Counted from the first letter of the stretch, positions 42,945 to 55,350 are shown. The stretch is 64,000 bases of DNA from Clarkia xantiana subsp. parviflora (GCA_036873135.1 JAPTYO010000009.1:35852756-35916755), one strand, 5' to 3'. Made by a program: numbers and translations. The notes: generated by a model not told the origin, from the letters alone.

Positions 42945-45900
42945 TGTTGGATTACGGGGTTGATTACTACGGAAATAACAAAAGAAGGTACATGCTTGTA
43001 ATCAGAATTACGCAGCGGATGATGTGCACATACCTTAAACCTTTTCCGTAGTCCAAAGATCTTGCTGAGGGAGTTCAGGATCCACCAGATGGAACCCGTA
43101 GAGGTTCTTGTTAAAGAAACCCTACGTGGTATTAGCTCCACAGCAAAGCCTCTGATCGATTCTTGGCAGGAACAGATCTCTGGAGTGTTTTGCTCTAAGC
43201 AAATTGTCACACCCATGGTGGTGGTGAAGGGTTCAGCCGAAGTATATATTAAAGGGGGGAAGAGTTTTTCTCTCAAATCACCACGTAGGAAGAATTTTGA
43301 ATTACCCCAAATAAAACTCTAAAACCCCTTATTTATAGGAGGAGCAAAGTGGACAAAAGTCCACTTTGCACCACACATATTTCGGCCGGCCACTTATGTT
43401 AGGGAGGCCCAATTTCGGGCCTCTCATGTCAATTGGGATTTGGGTTAAACCCAATTTCCCTAATGTGACATTAACCCAATTTCTTAGGTTACCTATACAT
43501 ATTAATGGGCTACCAATTACGGCGCCCAGTCACCATATTCTAACAGCTCCCACTTGCCGGAATGGGAGGGTGTCTGTTAATGTATTGTTGTCCAAATCGC
43601 ATCAACATTCCACTATTCTGATCCTCCCCTTGCTTCCGAATAGTTCATACGAGGTTTGCCGTGCGACCGGCGGATACGACATGCATCGTGCTACTTCTGT
43701 TAGGACTGTTGTAGCGCCCGCGAAACGTTGATTCGCTATCTCAAATCACCTGTTAAAAACATTAATTTGTATCTCGCTGTATCCTAGGTCAACTATTTAT
43801 TCTCCAATTGCCCTGTTTTCCATAAAGGAATACTTCTCCAGGGCATCCGTACAAGTATTCACAACCTTCAACTAATATCTGGTTGGTGGCCACCTAGTGA
43901 ATACAAGAGTCGGTGAATTACAGGTGAACTTGACCTTCCCCATCGCTCATACCCTTAGTCAAACCCAACCGGTTTCCAGGACGTGGTCACTTGGCCTTTT
44001 TCTTCAGCACTACGCTCGTACGCCGGGAGGCGAACATTGAGCCTGACCTTTGATATGAGTTCTGAGTCCATGAGGATACTTCAGGCGCCTCTTCATAAGG
44101 CTCCCGGGATCAATCACACGCCCAAGGTGAAGAAGTTAGCGCCCGTCCGAATCGCGAAGATTCTATCTAGCACAACCGAGCATGACCCCGTGGTCCAACG
44201 TGGCACGCGTAGTATGAAGCACGCGTCGATAGCATACCTGAACAATGTCAGGTGTGGGATATGTCAATGATGCTATCGCAGACTTTCATCTTGCCCAGAA
44301 TGTGGTTAAATGAAGAATAGAGTTCATCACTGGCGAAGTGCAAAATGAAGATCATGTCGTGTTACTCCGAAACCAAATGATCGTTTTGCATAACCATGTT
44401 TCCCTACTGGTTCTTGGCCATTCTTGCTTCGGCAGAGGTCCCCCATCGCCTACAAGACGACCGTTCCTGTGTGACTAGGCAAGGCCCACATTCGACATAA
44501 TTTTAAGCAGAGGATTGCGTCCTCCTACGACTCAGTTTATAGACCGTACCATCCGATGTAATTAATCATTATGACGTCGATGCATCAGAAACTCAAATTG
44601 CAATTCTCTCGTTAATAAAAAATGTAACTCTCAATCTATCAAAATGTTATCACATACACACGCCCACTTCTAAACCCTACGCAATCCAAGCAATTTAATG
44701 TTCTTTTCAAATGTCTCTCTGCGTAATTGTTTAGTTAATGGGTCCGCCACCATGTCATCAGTGGGCGAGTATTCTAAACTGATTATATTATCTTCTACCA
44801 TAGAATTAGCATAATTATATTTCACATCAATTTGTTTAGTCCTACTATGGTACTTTGGATTCTTCACTGCCGCAATGGCTGCCTGACTATCGGAGTACAC
44901 CTTTACAGGTTTGCTCCTGACATCACCATCAAGCAGCGCGGTAAGAAGCCTTTTCAGCCAGACCGCTTCCTGTGGTGGACTTACGATCATCCGGATCGCC
45001 ACCATGGTCGGCGTCACTAAATCCGGTAAATTCTAACCTCCTTCCCTCATAGCACAGTACGTAGTCGACAGTACCTTTCAGATATCGTATGATCCGCTTT
45101 ACATATTTTAAACGTTGGTAGCCAGGATCTGAATGGAATCTTGCTACTAGGCCACAGCGTAATAGATGTCTTGAAGAGTGCAAAGCATGGCGTACATGAG
45201 ACTTCCAACCATGCTTAAATACTCGGCATTCCTCATCTTTTCACGCTCTTGCTGGTTCTTCGGGCCGTCACGCTTTGACAACGTGCCCGAATACTACCGC
45301 GTCTCCACGGGTTTGGCATCTTGTAATTTAAACCTTCTAAACAGTTTGTTGATATAGGCTTCTTGAGATAGACACAATCTCCGGGCGGCACGATCTCTAG
45401 CAATTTTAATGCCCAAGATTTACGTAGCCTCTACCATGTCCTTCATCTCAAATACAGATGCCAACCAGGAATTTGACTCGTGCATGAAACTCACATCATT
45501 CGCAGCAATGAGTATGTCATCCACGTATAAAGTTAAGATGACGTACTTAGACCCGGATGTCTTTGTATACACGCATGGATCCTCGTGGAGATTCACGAAT
45601 CCGTTTCCAACGATTTCCTCGTGAAACCTGAGGTACCATTGCCGAGACGATTGTTTAAGACCGTAAATAGACCTTTGGAGTTGACAAACTTTACGTTCGT
45701 TACCAAGAGTAATGAAACCCTACGGTTGCTCCATATAGATCTATCCCTCCAGGTTTCCGTGGAGGAATGCAGTCTTAACATCCATTTGGTGTAGCTCTAG
45801 ACCGAGGCATGCGACCAGGGCTAGGATTGCCCTAATTGTGGTGAACTGCACAGTCGGTGAGTATGTTTCATCAAAGTCCACTCCGTGAAGCTGGGTGTAT

Positions 45901-46315
45901 CCTTTCGCAACTAGTCGAGCTTTGTATCGCTCGACATTTCCATCAGCAATGAGTTTCAATTTCAGAACCAACTTTGCCCCTATGGCCCTGCGGTTAGCAG
46001 GTAAATCAACTAAAGACCATACCGAATTGGATTTCATTGAGGCGATCTCTTCCTCCATTGCTTTCCTCCATTCCTTCGCTTGAGGTCCATTCAACGCTTG
46101 TTGAACTGTTACTGGTTCATCAACAGAAGTTAGTGTGAATATCTCACCCCTCTCGATGGGAAACTTCTTGGGAGAAGTTCGATGCCTTTGACTACGTCTA
46201 GGCTCGTTAATCCCATCTTGAGTATGAACGTTGCTCCCACTCGGAATAATGCTTTCTATCGTAACATCAATCCCACTGGGAACAAGGGCAGTGCTATGCG
46301 CGTATGATAGAATGT
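42945..46315 (-). mobile_element. Ty1/copia retrotransposon, 5'-truncated
   Basis: The 3' LTR is at 42945-43545 (TGTTGGATTACGG to CTAACA, with minus TATA in CTTATTTATAGG). It is preceded on the minus strand by the purine tract AAGTGGGAGC (43546-43555). RNase H and RT follow to 46315, where sequence changes abruptly. Gag, protease and integrase are missing. The 43556-44669 interval is non-coding on the minus strand and belongs to the element's 3' region. The RT-RH-LTR layout with no downstream integrase is the copia order. Confidence 0.85.
44670..46315 (-). pseudogene. pol: Copia pol remnant: reverse transcriptase and RNase H
   Basis: RT begins after SVDEPVTVQQALNGP with EWRKAMEEEIASM, then KARLVAKGYTQLHGVDFDET and VKTAFLHGNLEG. 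The catalytic block LYVDDILIAAND is at about 45505-45545. RNase H has FSDADHGGDPDDRKSTTG, VYSDSQAAIAAVKNP and SRTKQIDVKY, ending DPLTKQLRRETFEKNI. Several frameshifts separate these pieces (near 45740, 45600, 45250 and 45000). Catalytic residues remain but the frame is broken. Confidence 0.88.
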
Positions 46316-46799
46316 TAAGGATGTAGTTTCATTTGATAATTTACTTGTAAGTAGAATTATGTATGCAAGCCTGAGTTCCTCGGAACATAAGACGCATGAC
46401 GCGTTAGCATGAGTGTCATTTTTTGATGAATGTTACTTGCGTATTATAATTTATGTGGTTAGTAGAATTATATACGTATGAGTAAATTCATCATAATATT
46501 TTCCAAAGTACAAAGGGCCTTGGGAAAGCCAACATTGGTTATGCTTGTTTTAAAATTCCCATTCTGGTAATTTGATATTAAAACTGTTTTAAAAGACTGA
46601 TCTACTGGATTGAAAACGGCGGTAATGTGAACTCTTTCACAGCCATCTTCCATTGGTTTACTGTTGGTCGGTTGGTTTAGATGACTGAGGAATCGTTATT
46701 TGTCGAAATCAATCTTAATAGATATCTGATGTATGCAATTCTTTCTCAAAATGTTATTGTCTACCTAATTTTTGCATAACCATCAATGTGTTAATTTTC
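46316..46799. other. Unassigned non-coding stretch
   Basis: A+T-rich, with duplicated words such as AGTAGAATTATRTACG at 46350 and 46460. No feature is recognised. It may be the 5' part (LTR or leader) of the element encoding the next ORF. Confidence 0.3.
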
Positions 46800-47444
46800 A
46801 TGGCTGACCCGGTACAGTTCTACGAGCCATGCAATCTGGACGGCATGGATTATGATACATGGAGAGATAATGTTATGGATCTTCTGATCGCTGCGGATCT
46901 TGACGACCAGGTCAATCCGACGACGGATAGGCTGAGCTTGGACGAATACAAAAACCCACAGGAAAGAAACAATAAGAAAAGGTTGAGGAAGGATCGAAAT
47001 GCACGAGTGTTGATCCTCTCGCGGCTGTCAACTGAAGTAGAAGAAGAGTTTACGCAACCCAGCGCATTGCCTCTTTTGTGTGCCATATACCTTCGCTTCG
47101 GTAATGGTAAGGCCGCCGAAGCTAGAGCCTTAATGGCGGAATTCTTCAGTATTCTATGCAGTGATGATGGCATAATAGCCTATCATGATCCCGCTGATGA
47201 ATTGGAGGTATGGACTCGGGCTCATAAAGTAATGAGAATGTTTCCTCTTTCATGGTTTGTTAATGAGAAATGCCTAACGCGTTTGATGGAATCGATCAAG
47301 ACGACGATAGAACTATACGAAACAGATGAGAAAGAAGGAAATTTTCCGAAGGAGCCCGAGGCATTCGATGATAGATTCATCGGTATGCTAAAATGCTTGC
47401 CAACCCCCAGCAAAAAGAAGTCTAAACGACGATCCGGTGCTTGA
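46800..47444 (+). CDS. Open reading frame, copia gag-like protein (214 aa)
   Basis: From ATG 46800 the frame is open for 214 codons without lesion. It begins MADPVQFYEP and contains NLDGMDYDTWRDNVMDLLIA, a pattern like the start of copia gag proteins (a Trp within a short N-terminal helix). ARVLILSRLSTEVEEEF and DELEVWTRAHKVM fit the later gag helices. The C-terminus is Lys-rich (KKKSKRR). It lacks a zinc knuckle, and no protease or integrase follows. It is plus-strand, opposite to the neighbouring copia remnant, so it is not part of that element. Cautious alternative: an unrelated hypothetical protein. Confidence 0.4.
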   Translation: MADPVQFYEPCNLDGMDYDTWRDNVMDLLIAADLDDQVNPTTDRLSLDEYKNPQERNNKKRLRKDRNARVLILSRLSTEVEEEFTQPSALPLLCAIYLRFGNGKAAEARALMAEFFSILCSDDGIIAYHDPADELEVWTRAHKVMRMFPLSWFVNEKCLTRLMESIKTTIELYETDEKEGNFPKEPEAFDDRFIGMLKCLPTPSKKKSKRRSGA

Positions 47445-48522
47445 CTCAACATGATATCAGTACCTTTTTGGTACATTTCGGTTAAGACATCTAGTCCATC
47501 AAGCTTCTTCATGACTGCTTCGAGTTTGAGATCTGAGACCCCCAGTATTGTTCAATGTTGGTTTTTCTATTCGTTTAATTTACGAATTTGAAATACATTG
47601 TTTCGGTTTTCATTGAATAAAGTAGTTACCTTTCGATTCGAAAATTGTTCTACTTATCAAGATTAATCGACCCGGTTAAAAACGCGATCGATCCGAAATA
47701 AGTAAATAACTAAAATAAATTTGATTTCATAAATGACAGAATCTAGCACATCCATACATTTCCTCCTACATCTAAGTCTATGGAGATCATGCCATTAAAT
47801 CCATTGATTGCGTCGTTCTAAGAATTAACCGATTAAAATTCTTTCTTTATAATTATTAATCCATTTTATGAAATAAACTGTAGTCATGTCCGAAACCGAT
47901 TGGATTGAATTATATTAAATTCAGACATGAAACTATTTGACCGAAGGTTAAACTAGGGTAAGTTGCGCCTCGCACAAGTGGAACTCGAAAGAGGAACACA
48001 TCGTTTCAAAGTATGAGTTTAATACATAAGTGTTTAAAATGATGATGTGCTGAATTTTCGTTTGCATTCCTTCAGAAATAACTTATTGAAACGTTTACAT
48101 CGGTAGGAGGTAGGCTTCGAAAGCTACTACGACCTTGTAAAAGTATCTACTGACGCATAAGGTGAAAATATGAAATGCTCAATTCGGAGATGGGATAAAA
48201 TCTCTGAAATAAGTTAGCAAACGAAGAAGGATGAAGTCGGTAAAACGATTTCCTTCTGTACGCCTTGAACGATAAGTTAGGCCAAGTATTCAAATCAAAT
48301 AACACACTTCTAAAAGCATAGTTTGTAAACATAGATGTTGTAGTCATTTCTTCACACGTTCCCTATGGGATGATGAGAAAATGATTCACATTAATGTAAA
48401 ACTATGTTCCATTATAATCGGTAAGACACACCGCCATAAAAGCTGAAGAGTGATAATGAGCTACTCATATAATCATGTGGCATTAATTTGCGCATTAAAC
48501 ACGTATTTAGGACAAGAATATG
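47445..48522. other. Unassigned stretch, no gene seen
   Basis: The composition is moderate to A+T-rich with short open frames only. No domain, repeat array or terminus is recognised. A plus-strand word CTAGGGTAAGTTGCGCC is not a clear signal. Confidence 0.3.
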
Positions 48523-49191
48523 TAACTACTATTGGGTTCGCTACACCACTTGGGCAGCTTTGGGATTTTTCCTTCACGAACAGGCTTCTTCCTTCACGGT
48601 CGGGCTCGAGATGTATGTATAAGGACGGGAACACCGCAATCCTTAATACACAATCGCCGAGCTAAACTCTCAATCCTCGACATTGAACTCTTGATCTTCG
48701 GGTCCTGCACGAGGGGCAGTAACCAGCGTGGGAGGGGGGAATGCTGGTTGGGCCCACTCCGACGCTCAAGTTAGCACTTCTAGAGAGAGAAAGCCTTAGA
48801 GAGAAGTCAGAGCATTTCAGGTCCAAAAGTGAGTGAGTTTTTTTAGAATGGGAGACCAAGGCCCCTATTTATAGGGAACCTAAGGATCATGCCCAGCTTT
48901 GAATTTCTTGATGTCGGTATGTAAGGAAGATGTATACCGTCATCAAGGCGGACTATGCATGCACCGACTTCCCGCAGTTGGCAAATTAATCGGGGTGAGC
49001 GTACGAAGAAAAACGGTAATCCGGACCTCCGGATCGCCTTAGGGAAATCTAGAAGTCCTACGGCCCGGGAATTACGCGTATCCCAGACCGTTTTAGACTT
49101 GGGTGTCCGCGAAAGGTTTTTTTACGGGTTTTGGGATATTTTACGAGGCCCGAAATGTAAATACGAACCCGAATTGGACATATATCTAACA
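48523..49191 (-). mobile_element. 3' LTR of Tat element 3
   Basis: The right end (CTAACA at 49191) is followed by CTTGCCCCCAAG, the reverse complement of a PPT (49192-49203), so this is a 3' LTR on the minus strand. The CACTCCGACGCTCAAGTTAGC block at about 48755 and TATA CTATTTATAG (48865-48874) are as in the other LTRs. The left end (TGTAACTACT at 48523) is my best guess from the TG start. Confidence 0.65.
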
Positions 49192-49203
49192 CTTGCCCCC
49201 AAG

Positions 49204-51230
49204 TCAAGTAGTGGTTCAAAACCCGCACTTGACTCTTTTTCAAAGATAAGATATTCGTCCAATTTAGGTTCGGTACTGACCTCAGGGGTGGGCTGTTTGT
49301 CAATTCGAATGTTGAGATCATAAATTTGACCAACTTTTAATTTTTCGCTGTACGTACGTAATCTACTTACAAGGTTAGCGTAACGGACAATATGTGTACA
49401 ATGACATGCAATGTGATAATATCATGGTATATGAAATAAGCGTATAACACATTGTCAATATGCAAATGATGACATAATAGACGTATGACATAATTATGGA
49501 ACAAGCAAAACACTTAGAACAATATGGAATTGGAGAACATGTATGTAATCATGAAGCATGATGTAAACATGGAAAATGATGCAAACCCGTAGTATGATGC
49601 AATCATGGAAAATGATGCAAACATTTAATTCATACTTAGATTATAAAAATAATCACACGACCACCATGAATTTGCATCATGTACGTATAAAAGTAATAAC
49701 ATGCGTAATGATCTACGAAGCGCGTCTGCAACATTAGGGAGCATGTAAGTAAAACAAGCATAGGAGAGGTGTAAGTATGCTTATACATGATACTAAGGAC
49801 TTGTATGAAAATAGATATTAGTTTAGTCCTTAGCACAATGGTGTAGGCACTATTAATGAGAATTAGGAGAGAGAATACCCATTATCTTACATCCTTAATA
49901 GATAAATCCTCAAGAAGCTCTCCATTCTTGATGAAGAGGGAATTCATGGAGGTGTGAATTTGGAGTAATCACATCACATTTGACATCGATCAAGATCGAA
50001 TCCGGGCAAGGAGGGGACCGAGGCAGCGCGTGGAGCAAAGGAGACGGCGTGTGAGACAACGGCAGCGGCGCGTGAGGACGGTGGCGGCGGCGGTGGCGCG
50101 TGGGTCTTCGGGTGAGGGCGAGTAGTAATTCGAACTTGCTTCGTGTCGGTGAGTCCAATTTCATACATGGTTAGACCTGATTTAGTATTGAAATCATCAT
50201 GTACCTAGTTATCTTATCATGCATACAAGGTGTTTGATAAAATGCATTAGAATACTTAGCCCCAAATCGGCCAAAATTTTCCTAAGTGCTGAAAATTTTA
50301 GAAAAGTGTAAATGAATCGTTATACTTCCCTTATGCATAGTGTTCATTGCCGGCATGTTTTCCCATGCCTTAGTTGTTATTCTAGCATGCTCGATATTGA
50401 TGATTGATAGTTGTACGTACACGGTCGTCCATGGTTGTATGTTGGTAATGATAGCTTAGGCAATGTACGTTGAGCGTCATGTATAGACTGTCGGTCATTG
50501 TCTGCAAACATGCTAAAACACTTAGAAAATATTTTAACAATATATAATGTTTGTTACCATAGATGTTGTTGTATGATCTTTGTCGATAAGCGTCGTAGGA
50601 ATACTCAAGAGGCACTGTGTAGAATTCGATAGTAGCTACTTGATGTATGCAATCCATCATTGGAAACACTTAGAAAATATTTTCCTCTTGTCGACATGCA
50701 TCCTTGTCGACATGTATGTACGTACATGGAAATACTTAGAAAATATTCTCCACTTGTCGACATGCATCCATGTCGACATGTATGTACGTACATGGAAATA
50801 CTTAGAAAATATTCTTCACTTGTCGACATGCATCCTTGTCTAGATGTATGTACGTACATGGAAATACTTAGAAAATATTCTTCACTTGTCGACATGCATC
50901 CTTGTCGACATGTATGTACGTGCTTGTATGTGCGCTCTTGCCCCCATACTTAGAATTTTTTCTCTTTCTCTGGCTATGTATGTTGTATCCATGTACTTGA
51001 TGTAAATGCAGGTTGTATGCCAACACCTTGTTGTATGCTAACACTTGGTAATATGCTGTCATCTTTGAGCAAAACACTTAGAAAATATTTCACCCCTGTA
51101 ATTATGTATCCATGTTGATATGCATGTACATACATAGAGCTTGCACACCGATTGACTTGTTACTTGTAATTTTCAGGATTTCGAGTTACGCAATCTTCTT
51201 TTAAGAGTTAGTCTTCTTGCCGTGGTTATT
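49204..51230. other. Region between element 3 PPT and antisense gene, non-coding
   Basis: It is A+T-rich, with repeated GGAAAATGATGCAAAC words (49560-49625) and a G+C-rich island at 49990-50110. The minus-strand open frame in that island is Pro/His/Arg-rich low complexity, and I do not call it a gene. The region is longer than the 0.58 kb at this place in element 1, mainly because of the tandem array at 50645-50945. Confidence 0.45.
50645..50945. repeat. 66-bp tandem repeat, four and a half copies
   Basis: The word TAGAAAATAT recurs at 50671, 50737, 50803 and 50869, an exact 66-bp period. Each unit contains two GTCGACATG words and the palindrome TACGTACATG. Because 66 is a multiple of three, open frames on both strands run through the array; they are not genes. 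Confidence 0.92.
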
Positions 51231-53558
51231 ATGAGTAAGTCTTCTATCCCCGTTCCGCGAGTGACATTATGTTCAGATGTTGGTGACGAGCCGGGTATCA
51301 ACACACTTGAGTCTCTTAAGGACACCACGAGGAATGTGAGTTACTTCTTCAACTATATTGATGAAGATATGTTTGAGCTATACGTGACTTGTTGTGGACT
51401 TGATTCTGCTTTGGAGGCTATTCTTCCTTATGACGTGCTTCCGGACTACAAAAAAGGGCAAGTTACTATTCCTCCAAGTGATCTATCCGCAGTTTATGCC
51501 TCGCAGATTAAGGAAGGCCTGCGCTTTCCCTATTGTCCTGACTTGGTGGACCTTTGTCGCTATTACCGGATATCATTCTTAAGTCTATCTCCTGCTGGCC
51601 TCCGTGTATGGAGCTGTTTTCGAGTTTTGTTCCACAGGCAATCTTGGCACTATTCTACCACTCTTTTTCGATGCTTCTATCAACTGATGTGTCCAGATGT
51701 GACGGGGTTATGTGGAATGAATATGTGTTGGCCGAACTTGCAAGATAAGGGCTTCGAAAAGCTTGTTCTTGGAGATGCCGAGTGGGATCACAAACAACGT
51801 CTAGCCGCCCCGGCTGATCGTTCTGGTTCTCATTGGCGACATCACTACTTCTTCATATGCGATGCCGGGACTATTTGGGATGATGAGAATGTGGAGAAGG
51901 CTGATCATGCTCCTATTTTTTCTGACCTTTCCTTGGATGATAGGGAGGCGGTGAAGAGTATTCTTCGATGTCAGCAAGAGCGCCGCTATCGTTGTCTATT
52001 GCGTGCTTCATATCAAGATTTGATTGATGCCGGGATTCATATACTTCCTTCTGAAGATTTGGTATGTTGATATCTTTTATAACCTGTACTATGTTGCAAT
52101 GTAGGTCGTTTTGATGGAAAAAGCTCGTCTTTGCAGACAGCTAATGATCGTGATAACCTGTCAGTTGGGCGTCGTGCTCGTAATATTGCCCCCACTATTC
52201 CTAAAGGCTCCGGACATGATCGTGGTAAAGGACCTAAAAGTGAGGCGTCTTCTTGTATCTTTTGCTTGACTTGCTGATTTTTTCAAGTTTTGTTATATTC
52301 ACGTTGTCTTTGTTCCTTTAGGTAACTCCGTGCATGTGACTGAGCGTATTGTTGCGGTACCTGCCACTAGTGTTCCTCCCAAGAGATCTGCCGCAGGGGC
52401 GTGTCCCTCGAGTGACCCGAAGCGCTCTAAACTGAGTGTGGCTATTCCAGCTCCTTCTTGCGATAAAGGGAAGAGAGTTGAGAGTCGTACAATAGCGCCT
52501 TCTGCCCCCCGGTCGAGGGACCGGCCCGAGGAGGAGCGCTCTTCCCACCGAGGTATGCATTGTTCTACTTGCCATACTTCTTATACTTAGTATATTTTGT
52601 TAATGTCTTCTTTGTTTTACGTTTTTTTATTGTAGCGTTGCCACGTATTAAGCGTGATGACTTCATTCTTTCTGACGAGATTGATGTTTCTGGAGAAAAC
52701 TAGTTACCTTTCTCCGCTGGTAGTCTTCATTTCCCGAAGGACTCCAAACTTAGCACACCAGGAGTTGGTGTGCGGGTGCTTCAAAGACGTGTTCCTCCTG
52801 GTGATCATGATGTCAAACCTTCTATTCATGAGGAGGCACAGGCATACGTTGAGAGCGGCCTAGCTGAATTTGCACCGGTAGATCTTGCTCTAAATTTTTG
52901 CCTTCATGTTGTACACATATGCTTTGTTGTTGTTTTTTATCATGATTACCTTGTTTGCTACACTTAGGCTATTTCTAGGATGATGAACATGTCTTCCTTT
53001 ATGTTGGAGATTGTAAGTGAGAGGAAGGCTGCTATCAAGAAGTGCAGTACAGTTTCCCGCGAGCTTGCACAGTCTAAAGAGGAAGTGCAGAATTTGGACT
53101 CCAAGGTTGCTGATATTGATGTGCGTATTGCTGCTCGTCGCGTCCATGTTGAACAACTTGAGGCCGAGATTGCTGCTATCAAGCAGCAAATTGCGGAGAA
53201 CAACAGTGTTCATGATGCCGCGCTTGCTTTTGTTCGTGACGAGGCACACAGAGCGGGAGTTGAGAAGGGATTGGCTGAGTATCCTAGTACTCCTCGCTAT
53301 TCTGCCGCCGTCCTTGATGCTGCTAAAGCAGATCTTGCACCTTTGGTTGATGAGTTTGCAAAAGATTACATTGGCAGAGTTCATGCACTTGCCCCCGGGT
53401 TTTCGTTCGACAAGCTGGGTCCTTATTCTTCTTTTGCTGTTGACCATGTTGCGGATTTGCAACGTAAGGCAGCTGAAGCGGCTTCTATTGCTTTGACCTT
53501 TGGATATGATAATGCTGATGTTGAACTTGGTGTTGATTTCCTGGACATGCTGTCTTAG
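51231..53558 (+). pseudogene. Antisense gene (aORF) of Tat element 3, nearly intact, five exons
   Basis: It starts at ATG 51231 (MSKSSIPVPRV). Exon 1 reaches about 52060 and carries the conserved domain, with AVYASQIKEGLRFPYCPDL, LCRYYRISFLSLSPAGLRVW, FRCFYQLMC and HHYFFICDAGTIW. Further exons are at about 52137-52240, 52321-52552 and 52634-52890. The last exon (about 52969-53558) encodes a coiled coil (RKAAIKKCSTVSREL, VHVEQLEAEIAAIKQQIAEN) ending GVDFLDMLS. One in-frame TAG at 52701-52703 interrupts the fourth exon; all else reads open. It is very diverged from the element 1 protein but keeps the same architecture: aromatic N-terminal domain, basic linker (DPKRSKLS) and coiled coil. Confidence 0.75.
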
Positions 53559-54780
53559 TCCTTTGGAGATGATGATATGTTTGAGGCTTTTGTCCAAACC
53601 TTTATTTGTGTGTTTGCTTTGTATGGAACTTCGTCCTTTGGACCTGTTTTACAATGATAAAAATCATGTGATATCTTGTTAGTAATATTTTATACCTTGA
53701 GTATCCATGTTGTCCGTATGCTTTGGACTTGGGAGACAGGATAGATATCCTTTGATGATGAACATGATGTCCGTAATTGCGACTATATGTCGCACATTGT
53801 TGAGTGTTATGAGCGCCCATCTTGGTTGGATTCCAAGGCATGGCAAGATGCGTACGCTAGGAACTTGTAGTGTTGTAAGTGGTAATGTACTTGGCGCGGG
53901 CACTTGGCACTCGGCACTTGACATGTAGCAGTGTCGTCTTGACGAAGCAAGACTTAAGTTTATACCGTCTCTTAGTTCCACTCTAAGGCGACGTTGTTGC
54001 AAGGTACTTCTTGCTTATTTTTCAGTTTTTTCGTTAAATTCTAAAGAGCAAGATAACGTTATACAAACTCGACTTGTAAGTTTGATGAGTTTTGTACAAG
54101 GTTTGCTTAAAAAAGCGTATAACATGAAGCTATCCCTTTTCGGGCCTAAGTCTTCATGGTGTATGAACCCTTAAGAGAGTGTGCATACTTTTAGTGTGTG
54201 GGGTTGTCGTCTAACAAGAGGACTTCCGCCACGGTGGGGTGATCAGTCCCATCATTGCATTTGCCGCATCCCGTTTCTATTCAGGGAATGGCTATGAACA
54301 TGAGGATTTGCCCGAAGGATTTCACAACATGTCATTTTTTAGAAGTAAACATGAGGTTTGCCCTCTTGGAAAGGATGTCGCAACATGTTACTTTTGATAG
54401 ATGTGAACATGGGTATTGTCCTTTTGAGAAGGATATTGCCCCATGTCACTTTTAGAATATTGCATGATATTGCTTTTGAATTTGTTGAAGATGCACTTGT
54501 TGATGTCGCCTATTATAAGTTGCATGGCGTGATGATTATGAATAGTATGCATGTTGTTTTCTACTTGATGTTAATCCAGAGTATAATGCATAATGTAGAG
54601 ATGTACCTACGAAAGTAAATTGACAATCATTAGATACTTGTCGTGTTTACAATAGCTTTGCGGGAAGGCGTCTATTGACTGCTTCTTCCGAAATACTTCT
54701 AACTACAAAGGCATGAACTGCACTTATATTCCTAAAGGTGCACTGAAAAAGATAGATTAGAAGTGGAAAGTCTATCTCCC
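53559..54780. other. Region between convergent gene ends of element 3
   Basis: No gene is seen. It holds a single CACTCTAAGGCGAC word (about 53979), resembling the arrays of elements 1 and 2. Three spaced copies of a TTTGCCC...AAGGAT...CAACATGT word follow at 54305-54450. The integrase-RNase H region expected to the right is missing. Confidence 0.5.
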
Positions 54781-55350
54781 TCAAATATATCTTGGCGGTT
54801 GACAGGCACTGTTGTTCGCGACATAGCTTCCCAGAGCTCCATGCGAGATGAATTCTTCAATCTCCATCCTCAAGGTCAAACAACCATTGGTATTATTCCC
54901 CCAAGTTTGGTGATATCGGCACCAATCTTCAATATCCCTGCCTAAGAAGGCAGTTTCGGGCTCAAGTGGTCTTGGAAGCTTGTTTTCCAGAAGCTGAACG
55001 TATATCTCTTCCACCTCTGTGTTCAAAGGTGTGAAGATGTTAGCATAATCCATGCTTGAGCCTTCTGATTTCCTTGAAGTTTGAGCTTCCCCGCTTGCGT
55101 TGAGAAGTGTGCCCCATCTCAATTCACGCTCACAAGAGATCGCAGTCTCCATCTTGTCTTTTAAGCACGCCATTGTCTTAGTTGTACGCCATCCAAATTT
55201 CCTTTCGAATAGCAAAAATGTTGATGCGTTCATGTTCAGGAAAAATGCGTTGATGACGTCCTTCTTGATTGCTCTCAGTGCAGTTGTATTTTGAGCGAAC
55301 CTTCGGAAGTAGGACATGATGGATTCTTCTTCTCCCTGTCTGACATCAAG
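54781..55350 (-). pseudogene. gag: gag fragment fused in frame behind protease (element 3)
   Basis: From about 55350 leftward the minus-strand frame reads LDVRQGEEESIMSYFRRFAQ, the standard entry of the Tat gag domain, then MACLKDKMETAI and a knuckle-like WCRYHQTWGNNTNGC, ending PPRYI at 54781. It follows the protease part in one open frame of 385 codons, so gag sequence lies downstream of protease, the reverse of the normal order. A rearrangement or recombination between two elements is the likely cause. Confidence 0.75.

Noticed and set aside
49910..50168. Pro/His/Arg-rich minus-strand frames
   Set aside because: Low-complexity translation of a G+C-rich island; two frames are open at once and neither has a recognisable domain.
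50580..50953. Overlapping open frames on both strands with repeated SISMYVHTSR-like peptides
   Set aside because: The exact 66-bp period, a multiple of three, makes frames open on both strands; no coding evidence.
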